NCBI RefSeq assembly: GCF_026421305.1 | Contig: NZ_JAPJBQ010000012.1 | Location: forward strand, 1-64,000 | Source of the DNA: Dyella silvae | GTDB taxonomy: Bacteria > Pseudomonadota > Gammaproteobacteria > Xanthomonadales > Rhodanobacteraceae | Reading direction: 5' to 3' | DNA: 64,000 nucleotides | Shown: in pieces, positions 43,369 to 50,787 of the stretch | Layout: each line of letters opens with the position of its first letter | Position numbering within the stretch: the stretch's first letter is position 1 | The notes under the pieces: model-generated | What the model saw: the letters and a program-made list of their open reading frames with translations, nothing else | Databases searched by the model: none | What the model was told of the DNA's origin: nothing | Translations under genes and position numbers: made by a program

Positions 43369-45267
43369 TTGAAAGTCTCGCGTCTCGCATCCGCCATTCT
43401 CGCTTCCGGCCTCGGATTGTGCAGCTTTGCTGCGCTCGCAGACGTGCCCGCACCGAAAGACACACCGTTTGATGGCACGCTGAAAATTCAGGTGGACGCC
43501 ACGGATATCGCCCATCGCGTGTTCCGCGTGCGCGAGACGGTGCCGGCGCAGCCGGGCCCGCTGACGCTGCTGTATCCCCAGTGGCTGCCGGGCAATCATT
43601 CGCCGACGGGCGCGATCGACAAGATGGCCGGACTGGTGGTGAAGGCGAACGGCAAAGCGCTGGCGTGGACGCGCGACCCGCTCAACGTGTATGCCTTCCA
43701 CATCGACGTGCCGGAAGGCGCGAGCAGCGTGGAAGTAGAGTTCCAGTTCCTCTCGCCGCAGGACACGCGTCAGGGCCGCGTGGTGATGACGCCGGAAATG
43801 CTCAACCTGCAGTGGAATCTGGTGTCGCTGTACCCGGCGGGCTATTTCGCCCGTCAAATCAAGGCCGAAACCAGCGTGACCCTGCCGGCTGGCTGGCAGT
43901 ACGGCAGCGCACTTGAGATGGTTTCGCGCGACGGCGACACGGTGCGCTTCAAGCCGATCGACTACGCCAATCTGGTTGATTCGCCGATCTACGCCGGCAA
44001 GTACTTCAAGCGCGTGGATCTCGATCCGGGTGCGAAGGCGCCCGTGTTCCTCAATATCGTGGCGGATGATGCGAAGTACCTGGAGATCAAGCCAGAGCAG
44101 CTGAAGGTGCATCAAAACCTGGTGCAGCAGATGTACAAGCTGTACGGCGCGCATCACTACGATCACTACGACTTCCTGTTCTCGCTGAGCGAAAAGATGT
44201 CGGGTAACGGCCTGGAGCATCACCGTTCCAGCGAGAATGGCGTGGGTACCGGCTATTTCACCGAGTGGGATAAGAACGTAATCGTGCGCGACTTGTTGTC
44301 GCACGAGTTCAACCACTCGTGGGATGGCAAATATCGCCGTGGCGCGGATCTGGCCACGCCGAACTTCAATGTGCCCATGCAGAACAGCCTGCTGTGGGTG
44401 TACGAGGGCCAGACCCAGTTCTGGGGTTATGTGATGGCGGCGCGTTCGGGCCTGTGGAAGCAGGATCAGGCGCTCGACATGCTGGCCAACGTGGCGGCCA
44501 CGTACGACAAGGGCCGTCCGGGCCTGGCGCAGTGGCGCAACATCCAGGACACCACCAACGATCCAATCATCGCGATGCGCCGCCCGTTGCCGTATCGCAA
44601 CTACCAGCTGAGCGAGGACTACTACTCCGGCGGTCAGATGATCTGGCTGGAAGTGGACAGCAAGCTGCGCGATCTCAGCGGCAACAAGCGCTCCATCGAC
44701 GACTTCGCCAGGTCGTTTTTCGGTATGGAGAACGGCAAGTGGGACGTCAATCCCTACACCTTCGAAGATGTGGTGAAGGCGCTCAACGACATCGCGCCGT
44801 TCGACTGGGCGCCGTACCTGCGCGAGCGCCTCGATGGTCATGGTCCGCTCATCGGCGGCTTCGAGGCTAACGGCTGGAAGCTGGTCTACAACGACAAGCC
44901 GTCGGAAGTCAGCAAGGCGGTGGAAACGCGTTACGGCGGCGCCAACCTCACCTATTCGCTGGGCCTGTCGATGGGCAAGGGCGGCGACATCGCCGACGTG
45001 CTGTGGGATGGCCCGGCGTTCAAGGCCGGCCTGTCACCGGGCATGAAGGTGATTGCGGTGAATGGCAAGGAGTACTCCAGCGATGCCATCAAGGACGCCG
45101 TGACTGCGGCGGCGAAGGACAAGAGCCAGCCGGTTGAATTGCTGGTAAAGAACTTCGATGAGTACAAGACGCTGCGCATCGATTACCACGATGGCCTGAA
45201 GTATCCGCACCTGGAGCGTGTGGCGGGCAAGCCGGATCGGCTGTCGGAGTTGCTCAAGGCGCGTTGA
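43369..45267 (+). CDS. Exported M61-family metallopeptidase with PDZ domain
   Basis: A 632-residue protein starting at TTG 43369 with AGGAGA six bases upstream; there is no closer ATG or GTG and the signal peptide (RLASAILASGLGLCSFAALA) begins at once. The peptidase domain has the zinc motif HEFNH (312-316) and the downstream VYEGQTQFWG glutamate; residues ~490-600 form a PDZ domain (NLTYSLGLSMGKGG, GLSPGMKVIAVNGKEY). M61 (glycyl aminopeptidase) enzymes cleave N-terminal Gly, Ala or Ser from peptides. Single gene, followed by REP repeats. Confidence 0.92.
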   Translation: MKVSRLASAILASGLGLCSFAALADVPAPKDTPFDGTLKIQVDATDIAHRVFRVRETVPAQPGPLTLLYPQWLPGNHSPTGAIDKMAGLVVKANGKALAWTRDPLNVYAFHIDVPEGASSVEVEFQFLSPQDTRQGRVVMTPEMLNLQWNLVSLYPAGYFARQIKAETSVTLPAGWQYGSALEMVSRDGDTVRFKPIDYANLVDSPIYAGKYFKRVDLDPGAKAPVFLNIVADDAKYLEIKPEQLKVHQNLVQQMYKLYGAHHYDHYDFLFSLSEKMSGNGLEHHRSSENGVGTGYFTEWDKNVIVRDLLSHEFNHSWDGKYRRGADLATPNFNVPMQNSLLWVYEGQTQFWGYVMAARSGLWKQDQALDMLANVAATYDKGRPGLAQWRNIQDTTNDPIIAMRRPLPYRNYQLSEDYYSGGQMIWLEVDSKLRDLSGNKRSIDDFARSFFGMENGKWDVNPYTFEDVVKALNDIAPFDWAPYLRERLDGHGPLIGGFEANGWKLVYNDKPSEVSKAVETRYGGANLTYSLGLSMGKGGDIADVLWDGPAFKAGLSPGMKVIAVNGKEYSSDAIKDAVTAAAKDKSQPVELLVKNFDEYKTLRIDYHDGLKYPHLERVAGKPDRLSELLKAR

Positions 45268-45286
45268 TAGGTAGCGCGCGACTCAT

Positions 45287-45430
45287 TCCCTCTCCCCTCT
45301 GGGGAGAGGGTAGGGTGAGGGGCGGGTGCTCGCGGAGGTGCCTCTACAGGGCCTGGCCTGATCAAGCCGTATCGCAAGATTGACCCCTCACCCCAGCCCT
45401 CTCCCCGGAGGGGAGAGGGAGAAGTGGGGT
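45287..45430. repeat. Pair of inverted REP-like repeats
   Basis: A type A CTCTCCCC repeat (45287-45334, as at 28459) faces a type B copy in reverse (45378-45430, as at 28901), about 43 bp apart. The two could pair into a long stem. They lie between the M61 gene and the tRNA and may end transcription. Confidence 0.7.
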
Positions 45431-45522
45431 TCACGGGGCGCATGGGCTCCCGCCCCCAACTCCGCTATACTGCGCGTCCGCCGTGTGCCGAACCCCGGTT
45501 CATCACACGCGCCAACGTCCAT

Positions 45523-45599
45523 GCGCCCGTAGCTCAGCCGGATAGAGTAGTGGCTTCCGAAGCCATTGGTCGGGGGTTCGAATCCCTCCGGGCGCGCCA
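45523..45599 (+). tRNA. tRNA-Arg (anticodon CCG)
   Basis: A complete 77-nt cloverleaf. GCGCCCG (45523-45529) pairs with CGGGCGC (45589-45595), discriminator G and an encoded CCA. The anticodon stem GTGGC/GCCAT (one G-T pair) holds the loop TTCCGAA with anticodon CCG, reading CGG codons; the T arm has GGTTCGAATC. TATACT at 45467-45472 is a plausible -10 element upstream. Confidence 0.95.
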
Positions 45600-45769
45600 T
45601 CTCCCTGCGACGTTTCCAGCCCGTTCCCGGGCCGCTTTCGTATCGCCTTTCCTCCACGCCCGGTTGGCTAACATGCCCGCAGCGGCAGGCGGGGCCGTGC
45701 CAGGCGCTTGACCCTGAAGGCGCGACATCCGGTCTGCATGGCCGGATTTGAAATCCAGCCGTTGGCGAC
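45600..45769. other. Intergenic stretch between tRNA-Arg and the sulfur operon
   Basis: No ORF or repeat found. A small frame starting near 45424 reads through the tRNA and is spurious. Confidence 0.4.
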
Positions 45770-45793
45770 ATATATTAGAAATATCGAATATAT
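45770..45793. promoter_or_regulatory. Candidate BigR operator
   Basis: ATATATT (45770-45776) and AATATAT (45787-45793) form an AT-rich inverted repeat centred in a GC-rich background, just before the first gene of the operon that ends with an ArsR-type regulator gene. BigR/SqrR proteins bind such AT-rich palindromes. Confidence 0.6.
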
Positions 45794-45813
45794 GCATATA
45801 ACGGAGTAACCGT

Positions 45814-46239
45814 ATGCACCCGTGGGTACTCTCCGCCATCGGCGGTGTGTTGATCGGCCTGTCGGCCGTGCTGCTGATGGGCACGCTGGGCCGCATCGCC
45901 GGCATCAGCGGTATCGCCAGCGGGCTGGTAGCCGGCGCGAGCGATCGCGGCTGGCGCGTGGCATTTATGGTGGGGTTGATTGCCGGGCCGCTGCTGTTGC
46001 TGCTGTTGCGCGGCGAAAGCGGTATCGGGGCGCCGCAGGTGTCCCTGCCGTGGATGGCTGCAGCGGGCTTGCTGGTGGGCTTTGGCACGCGCCTGGGCGG
46101 TGGTTGCACCAGCGGTCATGGTGTCTGCGGCATGGCGCGGCTTTCACCGCGTTCGTTGACGGCGACGATGGTGTTCATGGTGGTGGGTGTCGCCACGGTA
46201 TTCGTGATGCGTCATCTGCTGGGAGGTTCGGGCGTATGA
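45814..46239 (+). CDS. YeeE/YedE family (DUF395) membrane protein, first half
   Basis: A 141-residue membrane protein with CGGAG before the ATG. It has four hydrophobic helices and the family signatures LLMGTLGRIAGISGI and GLLVGFGTRLGGGCTSGHGVCG; the cysteine in GGGCTSGHG is the conserved sulfur-handling residue. Together with the next gene it makes up the two halves of a YeeE-type transporter for thiosulfate, sulfite or another sulfur species. ATGA overlap with the next gene. Confidence 0.9.
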   Translation: MHPWVLSAIGGVLIGLSAVLLMGTLGRIAGISGIASGLVAGASDRGWRVAFMVGLIAGPLLLLLLRGESGIGAPQVSLPWMAAAGLLVGFGTRLGGGCTSGHGVCGMARLSPRSLTATMVFMVVGVATVFVMRHLLGGSGV

Positions 46240-46661
46240 AACTCGGTATGGCATGTCTTGCGGGCCTGTTGTTCGGCCTTGGCCTGAGTCTTGGCGGTAT
46301 GACGCAGCCGGCGGTGGTCCTCGGCTTTCTCGATATCTTCGGGAACTGGAATCCACGCTTGCTGTTCGTGATGGCGGGCGCCGTCCTCACCACGGCGATC
46401 GGGTACCGCTGGGTGTGGGGCCGGGCGCGCCCCTGGTTCGAATCGGAGTTCAGGCTACCGGCCACACGGCAGATCGACAGCCGCCTCGTGCTGGGCGCAG
46501 CCTTGTTCGGTATCGGCTGGGGTATCGCGGGTTACTGCCCGGGCCCGGCTCTGGCATCGCTCGGTAGCGGGCTGGTGCCGGTCGCAACGCTGGTCGCCAC
46601 GATGGTGCTGGGTTGGTGGCTTGCCGCCAGGTTGCCAGCGCCCGCCAAACCCACGACGTGA
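46236..46661 (+). CDS. YeeE/YedE family (DUF395) membrane protein, second half
   Basis: A 141-residue membrane protein whose ATG overlaps the previous stop codon (GGGAGG at 46221-46226). It has LLFGLGLSLGGMTQPAVVLGFL and GIGWGIAGYCPGPALASLGSG, with the second conserved cysteine in GYCPGPA. In full-length YeeE the two halves are one chain; here they are split into two genes as in other BigR-type operons. Likely inner-membrane sulfur compound transporter. Confidence 0.9.
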   Translation: MKLGMACLAGLLFGLGLSLGGMTQPAVVLGFLDIFGNWNPRLLFVMAGAVLTTAIGYRWVWGRARPWFESEFRLPATRQIDSRLVLGAALFGIGWGIAGYCPGPALASLGSGLVPVATLVATMVLGWWLAARLPAPAKPTT

Positions 46662-46671
46662 GATGTGAACG

Positions 46672-47535
46672 ATGAATCGTCCTGACGTACAAACCTTTTT
46701 CGACGAGCCGACCAACACGTTCAGCTATGTCGTGTGGGATCCGGTCACGCAGAAGGCGGCGGTGATCGATAGCGTGCTCGACTACGATGCCGCGTCAGGC
46801 CGCACAAATCATGCATCGGCTGATGACATCGTCAATTTCGTCGAGGCGAAAGGCCTGACGGTGGAGTGGGTGATCGATACGCACGTGCATGCCGATCACC
46901 TCTCGGCGTCGCCTTATGTGCAATCGCGTCTGGGCGGCAAGCTCGCCATTGGCGAGCACATTCGCGCGGTGCAGGAAACCTTTGGCAAGTTGTTCAACGC
47001 CAACGACGGATTCAGCGTCGATGGCAGCCAGTTCGATCATCTGTTCAAGGATGGCGAGCGCTACGTCCTGGGCTCTATCGAAGCCGTGGCGATGCACACG
47101 CCGGGACATACGCCGGCCTGCATGACCCATGTCATCGGTGATGCCGCTTTTGTCGGCGATACCCTGTTCATGCCCGACTACGGCACCGCACGCTGCGATT
47201 TCCCTGGCGGCGATGCACGTGCGCTTTATCGCTCCATCCACCGCATCTTTGCCTTGCCAGAGTCAACGCGCATCTTCCTCTGTCACGATTACAAGACGGC
47301 AGGTCGCGATACCTACGCTCACGAAACCACGGTGGGTGAGGAGCGCCGCGCGAACATTCATGTGCATGACGGTGTCGACGAAGATGCGTTTGTAAACATG
47401 CGCACGGCGCGCGATGCGACGTTGTCGGTACCACGCCTGCTGCTTCCCTCGGTGCAGGTCAACATGCGTGGCGGTCTGCCGCCGGCAGAGGATAACGGCG
47501 TGCGCTATCTCAAGATTCCACTCGACGCTTTCTGA
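46672..47535 (+). CDS. Metallo-beta-lactamase-fold persulfide dioxygenase (ETHE1/Blh-like)
   Basis: A 287-residue protein with no signal peptide. The metal motif THVHADHLSAS (His71, His73, Asp75, His76), AMHTPGHTPACMTHVIG and FLCHDYKTAG match the ETHE1/persulfide dioxygenase branch, in which one iron oxidises glutathione persulfide to sulfite. It is the third gene of the operon, 10 bp after the second YeeE half. There is no fused rhodanese domain. In Xylella and Agrobacterium the equivalent gene (blh) is controlled by BigR and detoxifies hydrogen sulfide. Confidence 0.9.
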   Translation: MNRPDVQTFFDEPTNTFSYVVWDPVTQKAAVIDSVLDYDAASGRTNHASADDIVNFVEAKGLTVEWVIDTHVHADHLSASPYVQSRLGGKLAIGEHIRAVQETFGKLFNANDGFSVDGSQFDHLFKDGERYVLGSIEAVAMHTPGHTPACMTHVIGDAAFVGDTLFMPDYGTARCDFPGGDARALYRSIHRIFALPESTRIFLCHDYKTAGRDTYAHETTVGEERRANIHVHDGVDEDAFVNMRTARDATLSVPRLLLPSVQVNMRGGLPPAEDNGVRYLKIPLDAF

Positions 47536-47548
47536 GGGCGCCGGCGCC

Positions 47549-47896
47549 ATGAATCGTTCCGCCAAATCCGTCCCGTCGCGCAGCCGCAAACCCGCCATCA
47601 GCATGGAGGCCATGCAACGCCATGCCGACGAGGCGGTATCTGCGCTCAAGGCCCTCGGCAGCCCCAACCGCCTGATGCTGTTGTGTCAGTTGCTGGACGG
47701 CGAGCGCTCGGTGAACGAGCTGGCTGAGGCGCTGGAGCTGGCGCAGAGCGTGGTATCCCAGCATCTGTCCTTGCTACGCCGCGATGGGTTGGTGGCCGGC
47801 CGCCGCGAGGGGCAGTCGATCTACTACGGCATTGCCGACGAGCGAGTGCATGCGCTCATGGCCAAGCTGTTTGAACTCTACTGCGCAGATGATTGA
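47549..47896 (+). CDS. ArsR-family persulfide-sensing repressor (BigR/SqrR type)
   Basis: A 115-residue winged-helix protein from ATG 47549 (13 bp after the dioxygenase stop). HTH: SVNELAEALELAQSVVSQHLSLL, wing GREEGQSIYYGI-type. It has exactly two cysteines, Cys46 (LMLLCQLL) and Cys112 (LYCADD), at the places of the BigR/SqrR pair that forms a persulfide or tetrasulfide bridge and releases DNA when reactive sulfur is present. Position at the end of the YeeE/YeeE/persulfide dioxygenase operon and the AT-rich palindrome at 45770-45793 support autoregulation. Confidence 0.9.
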   Translation: MNRSAKSVPSRSRKPAISMEAMQRHADEAVSALKALGSPNRLMLLCQLLDGERSVNELAEALELAQSVVSQHLSLLRRDGLVAGRREGQSIYYGIADERVHALMAKLFELYCADD

Positions 47897-47947
47897 CACA
47901 GGCCCTCCCCCAAAGAGGGGGAGGGCGCAAACGTTGGTTGATGCGGA

Positions 47948-48154
47948 TTAGTGGTGACGAATCTCTTTCTCAAAGGCTTTGACTTGCTTATCGGCCTCGT
48001 CACGCGCCATGCCATAACGCTCTTGTAGTTTGCCCGAGAGGTACTCGGAGTTGCCCTGAGCCACTCTCAGATCGTCGTCGGTGAGTTTGCCCCAGTGCTG
48101 TTTGATCTGACCGCTGAGCTGCTTCCACTGACCTTGGATAGTGTCTTGATTCAT
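47948..48154 (-). CDS. CsbD family stress protein (YjbJ-like)
   Basis: A 68-residue protein from ATG 48154 (GAGGA upstream). [20 protein letters not shown] and the [18 protein letters not shown] pattern are the CsbD family, small soluble proteins abundant under general stress; their molecular role is not established. Convergent with the bigR gene, which ends 52 bp away. Confidence 0.93.
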   Translation of the reverse strand: MNQDTIQGQWKQLSGQIKQHWGKLTDDDLRVAQGNSEYLSGKLQERYGMARDEADKQVKAFEKEIRHH

Positions 48155-48458
48155 GATGTGTCCTCGCATATGGGCGGTATGCAATGCGCATTGCAGGGAC
48201 CGATTCGAACAATGCACGAGTTAAGTGCGTGTGCCCATGACGTTGACTGTGGTGGAAGCGGTTCATCGCCGTATGGCAGCGCCTGATACGGCGTTCGCAT
48301 TTCGTCGACATGGAAGATGCGTCGATGGCGTCTCGAAGGGGAGAGCGACAGGCTGACGTGGCCCGAGGTAAGCGGCGGACAGCAGTGTCTTTCTCGAGAC
48401 GGTCTACTGGCCAAGGGCCGATGCCGGCCCATTACTCAACATGACGGAGGGGCGCGAC
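48155..48458. other. Divergent intergenic region
   Basis: About 300 bp between csbD-like and the HdeD-like gene. It should hold both promoters. I see no gene and no clear repeat. Confidence 0.4.
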
Positions 48459-49010
48459 ATGAGTTCTATTCTGCAACGCGGGGTCAGTCGTACGGGTTGG
48501 CTGCTGATGTTCTACGGCATCATCTCGATACTGTTCGGCATCAGCGCATTGTTCTGGCCGGGCAGTACGATCGTGGCTTTGGCCTGGGCGTTCGGGCTGA
48601 TGGCCGTGGCTGAAGGGGTCATCAGCCTGTTTGCCTTGTTTCAGCGTCAGGTGGCGGTGTCCCGCGGCTGGCTGGTGCTGTATGCGCTCGCATCCATCGT
48701 GTTTGGCGTGCTCGCCATCATGCATCCGGTAGCGGTGCTCAATGTGTTGCTGATCTTCCTTGCCGCCTGGCTGATGGTGGCGGGTGTGTACCGCATCGTG
48801 TTTGCGATACGCGTGCGCAAGGAAATCACGGGCGAGTGGATGATTGCGCTGAGTGGCGTGTTGGCGATTCTGTTGGGCGTGTTGTTTGCGGCGTACCCCG
48901 CAGCGGGGCTGTTGACCGTGGCGATCTGGATCGGCGCGGCGGCATTGGTTTACGGTGTGCTGCAGTTGGTTGCCGGTGTACGCATGTACCGCTGGAAGCG
49001 CGCGCTGTAA
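48459..49010 (+). CDS. HdeD-like membrane protein (DUF308)
   Basis: A 183-residue protein; ATG 48459 is preferred to ATG 48441 because GGAGGGG (48446-48452) precedes it. Six hydrophobic helices in three similar pairs (GWLLMFYGIISILFGISALF, GWLVLYALASIVFGVLAIM, EWMIALSGVLAILLGVLFAA) are typical of HdeD/DUF308 proteins, linked in E. coli to acid resistance. Next to csbD, it may belong to a general stress group. A bidirectional terminator follows. Confidence 0.9.
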   Translation: MSSILQRGVSRTGWLLMFYGIISILFGISALFWPGSTIVALAWAFGLMAVAEGVISLFALFQRQVAVSRGWLVLYALASIVFGVLAIMHPVAVLNVLLIFLAAWLMVAGVYRIVFAIRVRKEITGEWMIALSGVLAILLGVLFAAYPAAGLLTVAIWIGAAALVYGVLQLVAGVRMYRWKRAL

Positions 49011-49031
49011 ACGAATAGCCGATCATCCGAT

Positions 49032-49063
49032 ACGAAAAAGGCGCCGCGAGGCGCCTTTTTCGT
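49032..49063. terminator. Bidirectional Rho-independent terminator
   Basis: ACGAAAAAGGCGCC and GGCGCCTTTTTCGT around GCGA, between the convergent HdeD-like and lipoprotein genes; T tract on both strands. Confidence 0.93.
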
Positions 49064-49085
49064 CAACGGGATTCAGCGTGCGGCT

Positions 49086-49673
49086 TCAGCTACGCACATC
49101 GAAACCTTCAGTGGCAACCGTCTGGCCGTTGAGGGTAATGACGACCTTGTACTTGCCCTTGGGCCACGGGTTCGGGTTCTGCACGCTGAACGTTGTGATG
49201 GCCGGCCCATTGGTGGCGATCGACTCGCTGGTGCTGCTGAAGGTCTCCTCCTTGCCGTCTACATACGTCCACTTGGCGTTCAACGTGGCGTTGTCAGTGT
49301 TGCCGGTGGTGGCGACGCTGGCGTAGATGGCCTTGTCCTCAGGTGCAAAGTGGCGCTGTTCCTTGCTGATGGCATTGGCGCTGTCGACCTGACTGCCGAT
49401 GGTGACTGTCGCGACGCGGATGGTGCTGGCGGGCGTGAGGCTGGTCGACTTGCCCGATGTGCTGGCAGGCGCCGGTGCCGTTGTGGCAGGCGCCGGCTCG
49501 CTCTTGGCAGGAGCCGTCGCGGCGGGCGCTGGCGCGGCCGGAGCCGGTGCACTGGCGGCAGGCGTGGCCGGCGTCGTGCTGGACGCCGGTTCTTGCTTGC
49601 CGCACGCGGTGAGCATCAGCAGGCCGGCGAGGGTCGCGCAGTACAAAGCGGTGTTGCGTGCCTGAATGTTCAT
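49086..49673 (-). CDS. Lipoprotein with Ala/Pro-rich linker
   Basis: A 195-residue protein from ATG 49673; the longer frame runs into the neighbouring gene's region and is not credible. The signal peptide ends in the lipobox LMLTACGKQ (Cys24). Residues ~30-75 are an Ala/Pro/Ser/Thr linker (PAPAAPAPAATAPAK), followed by a ~110-residue beta-rich domain (ATLNAKWTYVDGKEETFSS, GKYKVVITLNGQTVATEGF) with an immunoglobulin-like pattern. The role is unknown; likely surface or periplasmic. Confidence 0.8.
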   Translation of the reverse strand: MNIQARNTALYCATLAGLLMLTACGKQEPASSTTPATPAASAPAPAAPAPAATAPAKSEPAPATTAPAPASTSGKSTSLTPASTIRVATVTIGSQVDSANAISKEQRHFAPEDKAIYASVATTGNTDNATLNAKWTYVDGKEETFSSTSESIATNGPAITTFSVQNPNPWPKGKYKVVITLNGQTVATEGFDVRS

Positions 49674-49824
49674 GACTGACCCCGTGGCTGGTGGCGGAAC
49701 ATGCACCCGGCGATACCGCTGCAGCCGGGTGCCCCAACCCATACAGGCTAGTCCTTCTGGACTGAAGCGCTGATTACCAGCGGCTTTCTTCAACACCGCC
49801 TTCACACAGGCAAAAGGGGCGTTT

Positions 49825-50649
49825 TTACTGGCGTGCCCCGCGCGGATTGTCCGGCGCGCCGGTGCCCGTGCTGCGGTAGGGGTTGATGTCCAGGCCGCCG
49901 CGCCGGGTGTAGCGCGCGTAGACGCTGAGATGTTCGGGGCGGCAGCGCTGCATGACATCCACAAAAATGCGTTCCACACACTGCTCGTGAAATTCATTGT
50001 GATTGCGGAACGACACCAGATAACGCAGCAGCCCGGCCTGATCGATGGGAGCGCCGCGATACTGGATCTGCACGCTGCCCCAGTCGGGTTGCCCTGTCAC
50101 CGGGCAGTTGGAGCGCAGCAGGTTCGACACCAGCGCTTGTTCGATGACGGGTTGCGCGGTGTCCGCATGCAGGTAATCCGCGCGTGGCGGGCCGTAATCG
50201 TCGATATCCAGCGCCTGGTCGTCGATCAGCAGACCTCCGAGGTCCACCACGGCATGTCCCTGGGCGCGGGCATCGCTCAGCAGCACGTCCACCGGTGCGC
50301 CGGCGGCAGCGGAGAGATCGCGCTCGAGCGTGGCTATGAGCGTCGCCGCGTCGGCCATGCGCTCCTGCGAGAAGCCGTTGAGGTAAAGCTTGAACGACTT
50401 CGACTCGATGATGTTCGGCGACGTGGCCGGCACGCGGAATTCCGCCAGTGCTACCACCGGCTTGCCACGCGCATCCAGCCAGGAAAGCTCGTAGGCATTC
50501 CAGATATCCACGCCGTGGAACGGCAGCGGCTGGGATACGCCGATCTCTTCGCGCTTGGCCGTGCGCGGTATCGGAAACAGCAAGCTGGGGTCGTAGCGGT
50601 CGGCGTAGGCCGTGGTCTTGCCGAGGGGGGAATGTTCGGGAGTACTCAT
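49825..50649 (-). CDS. NADPH-dependent 7-cyano-7-deazaguanine reductase
   Basis: A 274-residue bimodular (T-fold) enzyme from ATG 50649. QueF marks: Cys182 in [13 protein letters not shown] forms the thioimide with preQ0, Asp189 follows, the NADPH-binding ESKSFK (82-87) is intact, and HEQCVE supplies the substrate-binding glutamate. It makes preQ1 in queuosine biosynthesis. The start codon has no strong ribosome site; the upstream ATG at 50715 does not improve it. Divergent from the penicillin-acylase-family gene. Confidence 0.92.
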   Translation of the reverse strand: MSTPEHSPLGKTTAYADRYDPSLLFPIPRTAKREEIGVSQPLPFHGVDIWNAYELSWLDARGKPVVALAEFRVPATSPNIIESKSFKLYLNGFSQERMADAATLIATLERDLSAAAGAPVDVLLSDARAQGHAVVDLGGLLIDDQALDIDDYGPPRADYLHADTAQPVIEQALVSNLLRSNCPVTGQPDWGSVQIQYRGAPIDQAGLLRYLVSFRNHNEFHEQCVERIFVDVMQRCRPEHLSVYARYTRRGGLDINPYRSTGTGAPDNPRGARQ

Positions 50650-50787
50650 CGCTCTATTGTACCGCCCCCCGCTTTGCGCCATCGCAGGAAGCTGCGAAGG
50701 GCAAACCATGACCACTGACCCGGTTCAGCTGGGCGCGCAGGTTCCTATAGTCTGGCCTTGTATCTGGGGAGAGGAAGGAAAGCCTGC

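Noticed and set aside
45424-45711. 95-codon plus frame across the tRNA
   Set aside because: Runs through the tRNA-Arg gene; not a protein gene.
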